From Strigamia acuminata (taxonomy: Eukaryota > Arthropoda > Chilopoda > Geophilomorpha > Linotaeniidae), in assembly GCA_949358305.1 (NCBI GenBank), contig OX442314.1:57979369-58043368 (forward strand): a stretch of DNA of 64,000 nucleotides, read 5' to 3'. The translations under genes were made by a program, and so were the position numbers. Below are positions 48,654 through 57,683 of this stretch, in pieces (position 1 is the first letter of the stretch; every line of letters starts with the position of its first letter). The notes under the pieces are model-generated. The model had not been told where the DNA came from and made no database searches. It was given only the letters and a program-made list of their open reading frames with translations.

Positions 48654-48935
48654 CTAAAATACTATTTTTTCCAAAATTGAATCGTCAAGAAAATTGTTAA
48701 AAATCTGGAGGATTGTTGGTTTGTTTTTTTGGCCAACAATCTCTTTCGGCCCAGAACAAAATTTAATATTTGCTGCAGTCCGACGTTTTTGTGGGGGAGG
48801 CGTTTCACTCCACTGCTTATTATTTCGGTCTAAAAAATTATTATTTGAATTTGATGGCAGTGAAATTTCCTCCTCACTGTCAAGATCAGTATTGCTGCTT
48901 AAAATTTCATCAATTTCGTCATGAGTGTTGTACTC
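48654..48935 (-). pseudogene. piggyBac transposase N-terminal fragment (copy 2)
   Basis: The minus strand reads DEIDEILSSNTDLDSEEEIS, then QWSETPPPQKRRTAANIKFC and ILQIFNNFLDDSILEKIVF. It parallels piggyBac copy 1 (W.ENPPSTQGRMGASNI; ILNIFELFMNNSILEKI). It is fused in frame to Mutator-like sequence on its N-terminal side at about 48935. Confidence 0.65.
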
Positions 48936-49060
48936 ATCCTTTGAAAAATTAACTCTCTTACCACTAATGGTTTTTGCAATAGCACTCATAAATGTCTCAG
49001 CTGGATTATTGCTTAAAGCTGCAAATTGAGCTGCAGCATCTTCAATTGTAGTCATTATTA

Positions 49061-50625
49061 AGGTGCGCGCCATAAGTATAGAATAATCAGTTTTTTTGTA
49101 ATATTTTTTTTCCCGCTTCATCTGGAATCATACCAATTTTTTTATACATGTATGTTGTCATTAGAATTCGTTTAGAATTAACACATTTATAATTTTTATG
49201 GAAAAATAAATTTGGCAGTAATTTTACACAAAAATGGGGGTGACATAAGTATAGAATATTTTAGGTTTGATGCAAAAAAATGGATAAAATTAATATCACA
49301 TAACATGCCTTTGTCTGATTAGTTAATCAGTGAATATGTCACCAATTTTCTGCCATTTTGGAATTGTATTACTTGCTATTTTCTTATTTTGAAGCAATCC
49401 CTTGTGCAAAACTTGTAACCATTGTAGAAATCGCTGAAATATGGCAATTAAAGTCACTGGGGCTCTCCAAACAGCAGATCCATAGAAGATCAGGAAGAAA
49501 TTAATCAATTATGTCAAAAGTCCTAACCCAAAGATGAAAATCAAATATGGAAGCAAGACGGGGAGGACCAAAAGTGACCATGCAGCAAGTTCACAGGAAT
49601 ATTTTGTGCCTGGCACTGACTTTGCTGTTGTCTGCAAATGAAATTTGCACACATGCAGATGTAATTGTGTCTTTACAAACAATTCAGAGCAGACTAAACA
49701 ATTGTGATCACCTTTGTTATCAAAAAATAGCTGTACAACTGTGGTTAACTGAACCCCTTAAATTGAAGTGCTCTGATTAGACTAATACCAAGCTGCCCTG
49801 GACCAAATCATGAAACTGAGTGCTTTTTACAGACAAAATACAGTTCAACTTAGATGGTCTGGATGGTTAGTGTAATAAGTGGCAAGATTTAAGGAGAGAA
49901 GAGAAGTTTTCTCAGTGGGCAGAATCATGTGATGGTTTGGGTGACATTCGGGCAAAAATTACAGGCAAACATCATAATAATAAAAGGATGGAAAGATTCA
50001 CAGAAGTATAAGGAAGTGTTGAACATGCATTTATTGCCATTTGGATGGAAAATTAAGACAATAAATGGGTGTTTCAGCTAGACAATGCTCACTGCATGGT
50101 CACTTTTGGTCTTTCCTGTCTGCTTTAACATTTGGATTTCATGTTTTTGTTAGAATTTTTGATGCAATTGACTAATTTCTTTCAATTTCTTCCTAATATT
50201 CTATCAATTTGTTGTTTGGCAAGCCCCAGTGCCTTTAATCGCTTTACTTCAGCGATTTCCACCGTGGTTGCAAGTTTTGTACAAGGGATTGCTTCAAAAT
50301 AAGAAAATAGCAAGTAATACAATTCAAAAATGGCAGAAAATTGATGACATATTCACTGATTAACTAATCAGACAAAGGCATGTTATGTGATATTAATTTT
50401 ATCCATTTTTTTGCATCAAACCTAAAATATTCTATACTTATGTCACCCCCATTTTTGTGTAAAATCACTGCCAAATTTATTTTTCCATAAAAATTATAAA
50501 TGTGTTAATTTTAAACGAATTCTAATGACTACATACATGTATAAAAAAATGGGTATGATTCCAGATGAAGCGGGAAAAAAAATATTACAAAAAAACTGAT
50601 TATTCTATACTTATGGCGCGCACCT
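49061..50625 (+). mobile_element. Tc3-like Tc1/mariner element with ~530-bp inverted repeats
   Basis: The ends are AGGTGCGCGCCATAAGTATA inverted, flanked by TA (49059-49060 and 50626-50627). The arms match nearly base for base for about 405 bp (49061-49468 with 50219-50625) and, with more changes, to about 530 bp. The arms therefore include the transposase N-terminal region. The element is 1565 bp. It splits the Mutator-like gene cleanly: that gene's frame ends at one TA and resumes at the other. The transposase inside is broken. Confidence 0.9.
49430..50110 (+). pseudogene. Tc3-like transposase remnant
   Basis: Plus-strand fragments: a helix-turn-helix (EIAEIWQLKSLGLSKQQIHR), then LLLSANEICTHADVIVSLQT, RLNNCDHLCYQKI and LWLTE, then KIQFNLDGLDG, a SWARRQ-like block read as KFSQWAESCDGLG, and FQLDNAHCMV with the second catalytic Asp (about 50080). 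The frame changes several times and there are stops. The first Asp region (NLDGLDG) is recognisable, and the final Glu is lost because the right inverted arm begins. Confidence 0.7.
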
Positions 50626-51720
50626 TAGATCATGAGTTAATATATCCTTCTGACTATTAACTTCAGTATCTTCTTTGCAGCCATCTTTGTGACATTTTGA
50701 ATGTTTGCCGAATGCATGTCTTGGCATGGATTTTAGCTTTCTTCTTAGAATTGAAATTTCATTCCGAGTAGCCATGCTTGAAGAAGATATACCGTGCTGT
50801 GAGATTAACTGTCTTGCAATTCTGGTTAGTGAATCAATGTGTTTCTTCAGACATTTTCTGGCATCCACTCCTCCTCCTCTCCGAGAAAAAGTTTACTATT
50901 ATCTGCTGCTTTTTCTAATTTCTTCCTAAAATTACGAACTGCATGGTTAGCACATTCAATTTTTAAAACAGCATTTGTCCTGGCATATATCACTTTTTCC
51001 TTAATACGTGCCATCACTGATGAGTCACCATCACCAACAATTTTTGTACGTATAACCTTATGTTCATCATGCAACCAGTTCAAACCTTAAACAATTATAT
51101 CCGCTTCCATTCCAGTGAGTTGACGTCCCGTGCCAATTGCAATTGCAAATATGCTCTCAGGGTTCAACATTTGTTTCACTGGACTTACAAATCACAGAGT
51201 TTGTTTCTAATACCAGCAAATATAACTTTTTTAGTGTGATTTCCAATAATAACAGCAATACCACTGTTAGCATTGTAGTCATGTCTATAAGAACGCTTAC
51301 TCCAGCTGCCATCAACAATTGCTGTTATGGTTGGTATATAATCAGCATTGGCTATAGCATTTTCCTTTTCTTCAGATATTGCTTTCAGAGTATCACTTAG
51401 CCCTATTTGTTTAAAAACAACACCACAAGTCTTCTTTTTTTTCTGATAGTGGATGACATGTAAGAGGCCTGCGTAATTGCAAAAAATTCCTCTGACTGAT
51501 TGTGTCCAATTCCAACAGACATAGCTGCCCAAGCGGCTTGAAAATGTATTGTTTCTGATTTTGAAGTTGCTAGAACTACACATTTCTTACACATTACTTT
51601 AGAACACCGGAATGTTAATGCAGCTACCATACCATAATGATTAGTTTTTGTGTGAATAAGTTCTCCACTAAAGTTACATTCTAATGTAACAAACGAAAGA
51701 AAAAGGACAAATTGAATCAC

Positions 51721-51911
51721 ACATAGTAAGAATGGAATTGCAATCAGAAATTCGACACATTGAATCGTACATGGAACCTAATTTGTGATTGAACATAATC
51801 ACAGTAAGAATTTAAGCACACGAATTGAAACACAGGAGTTGGCACAACTCTCCCTCTCCCCTCAAGAAAGCTAGAAACACTAACAAAATTCTAAAACGCG
51901 GGGTTGACATT
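51721..51911. other. Spacer
   Basis: No gene; contains short 'AATCACA.' repeats. Confidence 0.4.
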
Positions 51912-52226
51912 CTATCGCATGAACAGCGGTTGGTGCGGGAACGTTCTCGGCATTTTTGGAAACGCATGGTCGGAGAAACGGTTGGAAATGTCCGCTCCCA
52001 TACACGCGATTAATGTGGGAATTTCTTTTTTGTCACTGGCGAATCCGTTGCTGTCGAAAAAGCACGCAAAATGTACAACCCATTGTTCCCAATTGTCTTC
52101 TGGTTGATAACGCTCGAAGATAGGGATGATTGTTGTAGCCATTGTATGGTGAGAATCGAAGAACAATCGAAAATCGGGCCTAACACGTGGTGATCGGTCC
52201 AAATTTTTGACGAAAAAGTTCAACAA
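51912..52226 (-). pseudogene. gag: Gag N-terminal fragment of another Gypsy element
   Basis: From an internal Met (about 52142) it reads MATTIIPIFERYQPEDNWEQ then WVVHFACFFDSNGFASDKKE and IPTLIACMGADISNRF. This is the same 'F...eDNW..W...F..FF..NGI....K...L...MG' start seen in K02A2.6-type Gags, but a third sequence distinct from elements D and 47330-47705. Nothing of pol follows. Confidence 0.55.
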
Positions 52227-52479
52227 AAATCGAAATCACTTTGGAAACTTGCGCGGAATTTTTTTGTTGGCCATGACACAAAAACGATAAAAAATTGCAC
52301 AAAAAACAGAAAGTTTACTTTAAAACTCACACGAAGAATAGGCCTGCACTGGAGCGGCGTGGTCAGCGTAGTCGGAGACCGGAAATGGTCGAAAATTCGT
52401 ACAAAAAGTTACTGATCTTGAAGCTGCATAGATTCCTATCCTCTCGTTGCCAATTTAGTGTGTTTTGTGCTTCTGGATT
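52227..52479. other. No gene recognised
   Basis: By position this would be the leader or LTR of the gag fragment at 51912; no second copy exists in the window to define it. Confidence 0.4.
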
Positions 52480-53690
52480 GTAGTGGAATGGAGTCAAGAA
52501 GTGTGACCAGTCCGTGGCATGGTATTTGCTTGAATGTTTATTCTCAAGAAACTACAGGTGGCGCGACAAACGTTCTCGCAATGTCGCGTTCCCGCCCTAC
52601 AGGTGCGAAGTTTCCTTCAGGCTGGTTGACTAATAGCTGCGCACGGCAGCCAGATGGAGGCATGTTTGGTATGGTTAGACATTCAATTTTAAAAGTCGTC
52701 TCGGCAGATAGAGCGCTGGAAGTTGCCAGGACGAGTCCGCAATTGATACCAGAATGGGCGATATCCTCAGGGAGTTCTCCTTGGAATATGCCATTATCGA
52801 AGAATATATTTTTGGCTTCGCTTCTTCGATTTACTAATGGTTAGAAACCCAGAAGGTTTTGGTTCATGGCCTGATCGGTTGGGGCTAAGGCTGAGGGGTA
52901 GGGGCCAGCAGGAGCGTTGCCTGCGGCATGTCGACACGCTTCGGCGTGAACGCCTAAGCATGGAATTTCCTCATACCTATTGTGATTGTCTTGATTTAAC
53001 GGTCTGTAATATCCGCCAAATCCATCGACGTCTGCTTCAGGCAGGTCGGGAGTTTGGATGTGGACGGTTTCGCCGGTGGCGGTAGTGACCGTTCCAAAGC
53101 TTTTGAGATAGAGAGCAATAGGCTCAGGTTCATTAATGCTGGTGACACACGGCGCGTTTTGCGACGCGAATCGCGTCGCGAAAGTACTTGGTGCATGTAC
53201 TTTTTGGTCGGCGATTTTGATCGCAACCAATCAGATGCGACCTGACGCCATTTTGCGACGCGATTCGCGCCGCAAAACGCGCCGTGTGTCACCAGCATAA
53301 GGGATGTCGTCATATACATCTCACGAAATTGTCGTTCGGTTGCAGTTAATTGACGCTGGGTAGCGACTTTGATTTCTATAAATCTAATCCGTAGTAATAC
53401 TACACAGTAGTATCTAAAGGCCTCGACAGGAAGAATTTTTGTCAGGTTTTGATTGCCTCGATGGATGTACTGTACCGTTTGATTTGACAAATCGGAATAT
53501 GCAATGCAATTGATGGTAGTAGTGGTGCGCGGGTTTACTTCACGCACGCAGACATCGGGAGCGAAAATCGCTTCTTTCCATAATGGTTCATCTTTTGAAA
53601 TACTCGGCGCTTTAAATTTTTCATCAGCAGAGTTGATGAGTGGTGCTACTAATGTAAGTTGTGCACGAGGTTTTGATGGTCACAAATAAG
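52480..53690 (-). pseudogene. Unrecognised coding-like region split by a MITE
   Basis: The minus strand is coherently open in three blocks: PRAQLTLVAPLINSADEKFK, EPLWKEAIFAPDVCVREVNP and RFIEIKVATQRQLTATERQF (53690-53300); EPEPIALYLKSFGTVTTATG and ETVHIQTPDLPEADVDGFGG to a stop (53135-52841); and NCGLVLATSSALSAETTFKI and PPSGCRAQLLVNQPEGNFAP (52480-52830). The 161-bp MITE separates the first two, and a stop the last two. The composition is that of a structured, beta-rich protein. No domain recognised. Could be a structural protein of a large mobile element or an old viral insert; both are guesses. Confidence 0.35.
53137..53297. mobile_element. 161-bp Harbinger-type MITE
   Basis: Nearly perfect ~45-bp inverted repeats, TGCTGGTGACACACGGCGCG at the left and its complement at the right, with a TAA duplication at 53134-53136 and 53298-53300. 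A 3-bp TWA duplication is the PIF/Harbinger signature. The arms are extremely rich in CGCG/TTTTGCGACGCG. It interrupts the coding-like region at 52480-53690. Confidence 0.85.
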
Positions 53691-53794
53691 CAATAAACAA
53701 AAATGTAAAGAATTGGAGTGCGAAACACTCCACAACTGTCCCAGTATCTCGACCGGCTTTGGCTCGTGGATAGCTGCTGTTTTAACCACCAGTA

Positions 53795-54007
53795 TACTCA
53801 AAACCAACATAACTTTGACCTATTTCAAAAAAGTAGCCCATAACACCAGAATTGTAGTCAAACTCCAGACATTGTGATCGATTACCAACATTGTCAAAGG
53901 TGATGCTTTGAGCTTTGACACACAACTACTTTTCCATGTAGTAGAACACAGTGCACAGTTAAGCGTAAACCGGCTGAAATAGGTCAAAGTTATGTTGGTT
54001 TTGAGTA
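53795..54007. mobile_element. 213-bp MITE with TA duplication
   Basis: A 33-bp perfect inverted repeat, TACTCAAAACCAACATAACT onward at the left and its complement at the right, each end flanked by TA. No coding capacity. The TA duplication suggests Tc1/mariner affinity. Confidence 0.75.
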
Positions 54008-54011
54008 TACT

Positions 54012-54347
54012 TCATAGCACAGTCCTTCACTGTCAGCAAACGACTCTTGATGCAAAAATTCCTGCCATTTCTTAATCCTTGCTGAATAAGTCGTGATGGT
54101 TGTTGGGTGTCATTCGGTCATGTACAACTGTAGCGTCCTCTGAAAAACTTCTTGCTTTGAGATCTCGCCAGATACCTTGCAACTAAGGAGCTGCAGGCTC
54201 TTTAAAATCTTAAATACAGTACAATCGTCATTAATGGTAATTTTGTAAGAATGTAGTTGTTTATCATACCCACAAATATTTATAGTTTTAGCACAAAGGT
54301 AGGTTAAGTTTTGTGTAACTATACACCTTTCAACACCTATATTTCTC
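54012..54347. other. No gene recognised
   Basis: AT-rich spacer between the MITE and the retroelement mosaic. Confidence 0.45.
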
Positions 54348-54545
54348 CTAGAGGAAAGTTTGTAACGCTTTGACATCGTCTGGTGCTGGCATTCTAGTAA
54401 TGGCGTTGACTCTCGTTGCTATGGGTTCCACCCCTTCTTTTCCGATGGAAAATCCCAAAAAATCCAACCTCGACTTGCCGAAAGCACATTTTTTCATTGC
54501 TAACCATAAACCCTTTTTTAACAATTGAGCAAAAATTGCTTCTAA
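54348..54545 (-). pseudogene. Gypsy RT fragment (thumb side)
   Basis: The minus strand reads IFAQLLKKGLWLAMKKCAFG then KSRLDFLGFSIGKEGVEPIA, the 'L....L.L...KC.F.....FLG..I...G..P' motif just after the RT catalytic site. It starts at the junction with the Copia fragment. Confidence 0.75.
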
Positions 54546-54780
54546 CATCTTTGGTTAAAACGTCGCCTATCATTCGGTCCGTTCCTATGAATTTGACTTC
54601 AACCATTTTGTTCTCGACGGTCTCGCGGATGAAGTGGTGTTTGATGTCTGTGTTTAGTTCTTGCATGGAACACAGCGTTTTTCCCCAACTTTATCGAGCT
54701 CTGATTGTCATGGTAAATCTTTAGGGGTTTTGAAGTCTTCGAGAGTTGCAGTTTGTCCACTGCAGTCTTCATCCAAATCG
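54546..54780 (-). pseudogene. Copia RNase H fragment
   Basis: The minus strand reads KIYHDNQSSIKLGKNAVFHA then RTKH and, after a frame change, HHFIRETVENKMVEVKFIGT and GDVLTKDV. This is the conserved C-terminal part of Copia Pol. It belongs to a lineage different from element B (compare NKHIDVKLHFVRDWFEKG there). Confidence 0.8.
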
Positions 54781-54799
54781 CAAGGTTTTGTGCAACCAG

Positions 54800-55015
54800 G
54801 GGTAGACGCAAAAAAGGTGTACTGGCTGATAAAAGCCCTGTATGGACTGAAACAGGCTCGGCGGGCTTGGTATACCATACTCGATGCGGGCTTGAAAAAA
54901 ATCGGACTGAAAGGCGCAAATTTCGATTACTGTGTCTACTACATTTGGAGAAACGGAAAAATTATCATTGTTGCCATTTATGTTGACGATTTATTGATTT
55001 TTTTCAGCCGATCGA
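54800..55015 (+). pseudogene. Copia RT fragment
   Basis: The plus strand reads KKVYWLIKALYGLKQARRAW and YCVYYIWRNGKIIIVAIYVD then DLLIFF. It holds the Copia 'LYGLKQ..R.W' motif and the catalytic YVDD. It lies in the opposite orientation to the neighbouring RNase H fragment. Confidence 0.85.
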
Positions 55016-55089
55016 GACCTCAAAAAATGGCTGAAGGAAGGATGAGCGGATGTCTCCAAACCGAACAAGAAGGTGCTTGGCGCAGCGAT

Positions 55090-55303
55090 GGTGCACATGA
55101 GCGTTTTAAATGTGCATGCGTTCAGCGACGATTGGATCATGGACTCCGGCGCCTTGAACCATATGACCCCATCTTGTGAATTGTTCAAGACATTCAAAAG
55201 TGTGCCAGAAATAAATGTTAACACCGCCAATGGAGGAAAATTAAAAGCGATCGGTGTGGAGACTGTCAGTGTTTTTGTGCGTGCTGGGCCCATAACCTGT
55301 TGA
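55090..55303 (+). pseudogene. Copia protease fragment
   Basis: The plus strand reads DDWIMDSGALNHMTPSCELF then KTFKSV and NVNTANGGKLKAIGVETV. 'W..DSGA..HMT' is the Copia aspartic protease site and the next block its flap region. In an intact element it lies far upstream of RT, whereas here it follows RT. Confidence 0.8.
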
Positions 55304-55427
55304 GATTATTGGTGGATGTTGTCGTTTGCATTTGATAGGGAAGGGATCGAGAAAGAACACATGTATTGCATTTTGCATGTAAAACAGGAAGTAAGATTTA
55401 TTCTTTCTTTAGTATACATATAATTAG

Positions 55428-55924
55428 TTAAATCAACATAAACTCCACCTGACCGTGACACATCCAACAAATATCGCCAACAGATGTCATTGTGCCAAAC
55501 GGCAGCCACGTCATCGCCATCAAACCCTTCGGTGTGTTGACCACGGCTACAATGGCAGACCGTTCTGAAGGAGGGATTTGGAAATACGCCTGGCATAGAT
55601 CCAGTATACTAAAAACTTGTGCTTTACCAGTGGAGGCCAACATATTTTTATTGTTGGTATTATTATTTATTTTTAATATCCAAGATCTTTGGTAATGGGT
55701 ACGGATCTGGTTGCAGGCTGGGGTTAACTATGGAGCGATAATCGCCGCACAGTGTCACGCCCCCGTCCTTTTTGGCCACGTGACCAATGGTGTTCCCCAT
55801 GTTGAATACGCAATAGGTCTGAAACCATCCTGGTCAATAAGGCGTTCAATCTCTCGTGCAGTGGAATGGTTCGTTTTGAACCGGTGTCAACCAACACTGG
55901 ACAGTTTTTGAAGTTGTCTATCAT
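55428..55924 (-). pseudogene. Gypsy RT fragment (fingers and palm)
   Basis: Reading leftward: fragments of the fingers with a K.GG..R.C.DYR-type motif and NPSLQPDPYPLPKI (55690-55790, frames mixed), then VFSILDLCQAYFQIPPSERS and PKGLMAMTWLPFGT (55428-55643), holding the first catalytic Asp. An AT-rich patch sits at 55640-55690. The YxDD site is lost. Confidence 0.65.
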
Positions 55925-56037
55925 TTAAAAAAAACAGAAATTAATCTATTACTGTAAACAATTCAAAACATTTACTAACAAGATAGCTTGACATACTCAA
56001 TCGCGACTATTTAAATTTCTGCTTTCTTCTTGTATAT

Positions 56038-56548
56038 TGTTACGTGGCCAGACTGACTACTGTTTGACCACGTAAATACTTTTATATAGAACTGGATTTT
56101 AGTCAAAGACTAATTGCATTTATCTAACTAACTTGACTTGGGGTGTAAATAAGAAGGACTCATTGTGTAGGTTTAAATTATACAAAATATATTTATTTGA
56201 TTATAAAACATAAGGCATAAAGCAATTTCAATTAATAATAAACTTAAGAATAACTTAAGACTAAACTAAAACTATCTTAATTCTATGAGCATGAATAACA
56301 CTAAATTATATCACATTGAAACCTTGAGATGCCACAGCAATAACTGCTTGTCAACCTCTGTGTCTCTCTAAGTCAAACCCAGACTTATATAGGTTTAGAC
56401 TGTTCTATTCATGATTGATAGGTAAACTAATTACCTCATTCGCTTAAGGCGAACTCTATTGAGAATTTACTGAATTAATTCGGCTCAAATAAGTACGGAA
56501 ACGTGGTGGCGACAACTGGCTTACAGTGTGCTCGCCAACCGCGTAACA
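56038..56548 (-). repeat. 3' LTR of element E
   Basis: 511 bp, bounded by TGTTACG and CGTAACA. The first 245 bp equal 63756-64000. Confidence 0.9.
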
Positions 56549-56562
56549 GCCCCCTCCTTTAG
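56549..56562 (-). promoter_or_regulatory. Polypurine tract of element E
   Basis: The minus strand reads CTAAAGGAGGGGGC directly before the LTR start. Confidence 0.8.
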
Positions 56563-57683
56563 CTTTTTGGACCCCAAAAACAAACTAAATCTGGTCAAAT
56601 ACGTGTTATTCATTCTCTTGGGATGTGTTATCCATGCTCATTTACAATAATATACACTTCAAATTAAAGGTAAATTAAAATAAATTCACACTCTGAATTT
56701 CAGAATATCGTTTCAAGTATTACAAAATACACTTTCAATACACTTTCAAAATCAACACTTTTTGGTATTTTTACATGCTTATATTAATTTTTTTGTTTAC
56801 AGTTTTCCAATTTTCTATACAAACTAATAATTCAAAGAAATAATGCATTACATTCAATGTGAATGAAAAATGAAAACAATTACAAAATCAAAAAAAAATA
56901 ATATCAAATTCAAAATAATGAAAGAAATACGATGTCTCTGCTCGCTCCAGTATACCTGGGCTCACATCATTGACAAAACAATAAAACAAATAATACAAAA
57001 AAAAATAATATACACACAACACTTAATGTCCAATTAGGGCTGGTTTTCCTCCTTTTCGAATGGGATCAACTTCTCGTGTAAGATCTCGTACACTATACGC
57101 TGGCGCAAATCGATCGGGTGGCCGTGGCGCATATTATCCCTATCCTCAATATATTGACGTGCAAAATTCATTAATGACTAATATAATTCACATGTACAAT
57201 CAATTTGTCTAAATTTCATTAAATTTCTAACTTTATACAATATTCAAATTATTTCATCTAAACCAATTAAATATTCATAGCTATTTCTATTAAATTCCAA
57301 AATTAAATGCTAAGTTAACATTTCGAAAAATGTGCTAAGTTCGCTTTATTTGCTGGAAAAATGGCGATAGATTTGTTTCGTTTCGTTCACCTTCGGGACT
57401 TTTATTAATATCCTCCAAAATCCATGAAAATTGTCTTAAATCTGTTCAAATCATCAAGTAAATTCAAGTTATCCTTGGTTCACTGCAAATAACTTGCGTT
57501 CGCCTCGAAAACAAGAAAATACAACATTAAAATCACATCACGTCTCGCCTACGTTCATTTCAACTTTCGTCAACCAAAAGTACCTACTTTCACCAAAACT
57601 ACACAAAATCCTCGTCAATCACGTCTCGAATAACAGCAATTCCCTTTGCTCACTGCAAATAACTTGCGTTCACTCAAGGAAAG
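56563..57683 (-). other. 3' noncoding region of element E
   Basis: 1.1 kb of AT-rich sequence between pol and the 3' LTR with no env frame. ACTGCAAATAACTTGCGTTC occurs twice (57481-57500 and 57654-57673). Confidence 0.6.

Larger units (their letters stand above)
48936..51720 (-). pseudogene. Mutator-like transposase-domain gene, interrupted by a Tc3-like element
   Basis: Reading leftward: AAWAAMSVGIGHNQSEEFFA (51403-51720), AIVDGSWSKRSYRHDYNANS and GIAVIIGNHTKKVIFAG (51185-51583), TKIVGDGDSSVMARIKEKVI and KIECANHAVRNFRKKL (50847-51083), RHAFGKHSKCHKDGCKED (50611-50868). Across the Tc3 insertion come AAAQFAALSNNPAETFMSAI and GKRVNF (48936-49058). 'VDGSWSKRSY...YNA.SG', 'IGDGDSSV', 'KIECANH..RN' and 'GKHSKC' are typical of the invertebrate Mutator-like domain often linked to YqaJ nucleases. 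Frame changes between blocks may be introns or decay. It ends abruptly in piggyBac sequence. Confidence 0.7.
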
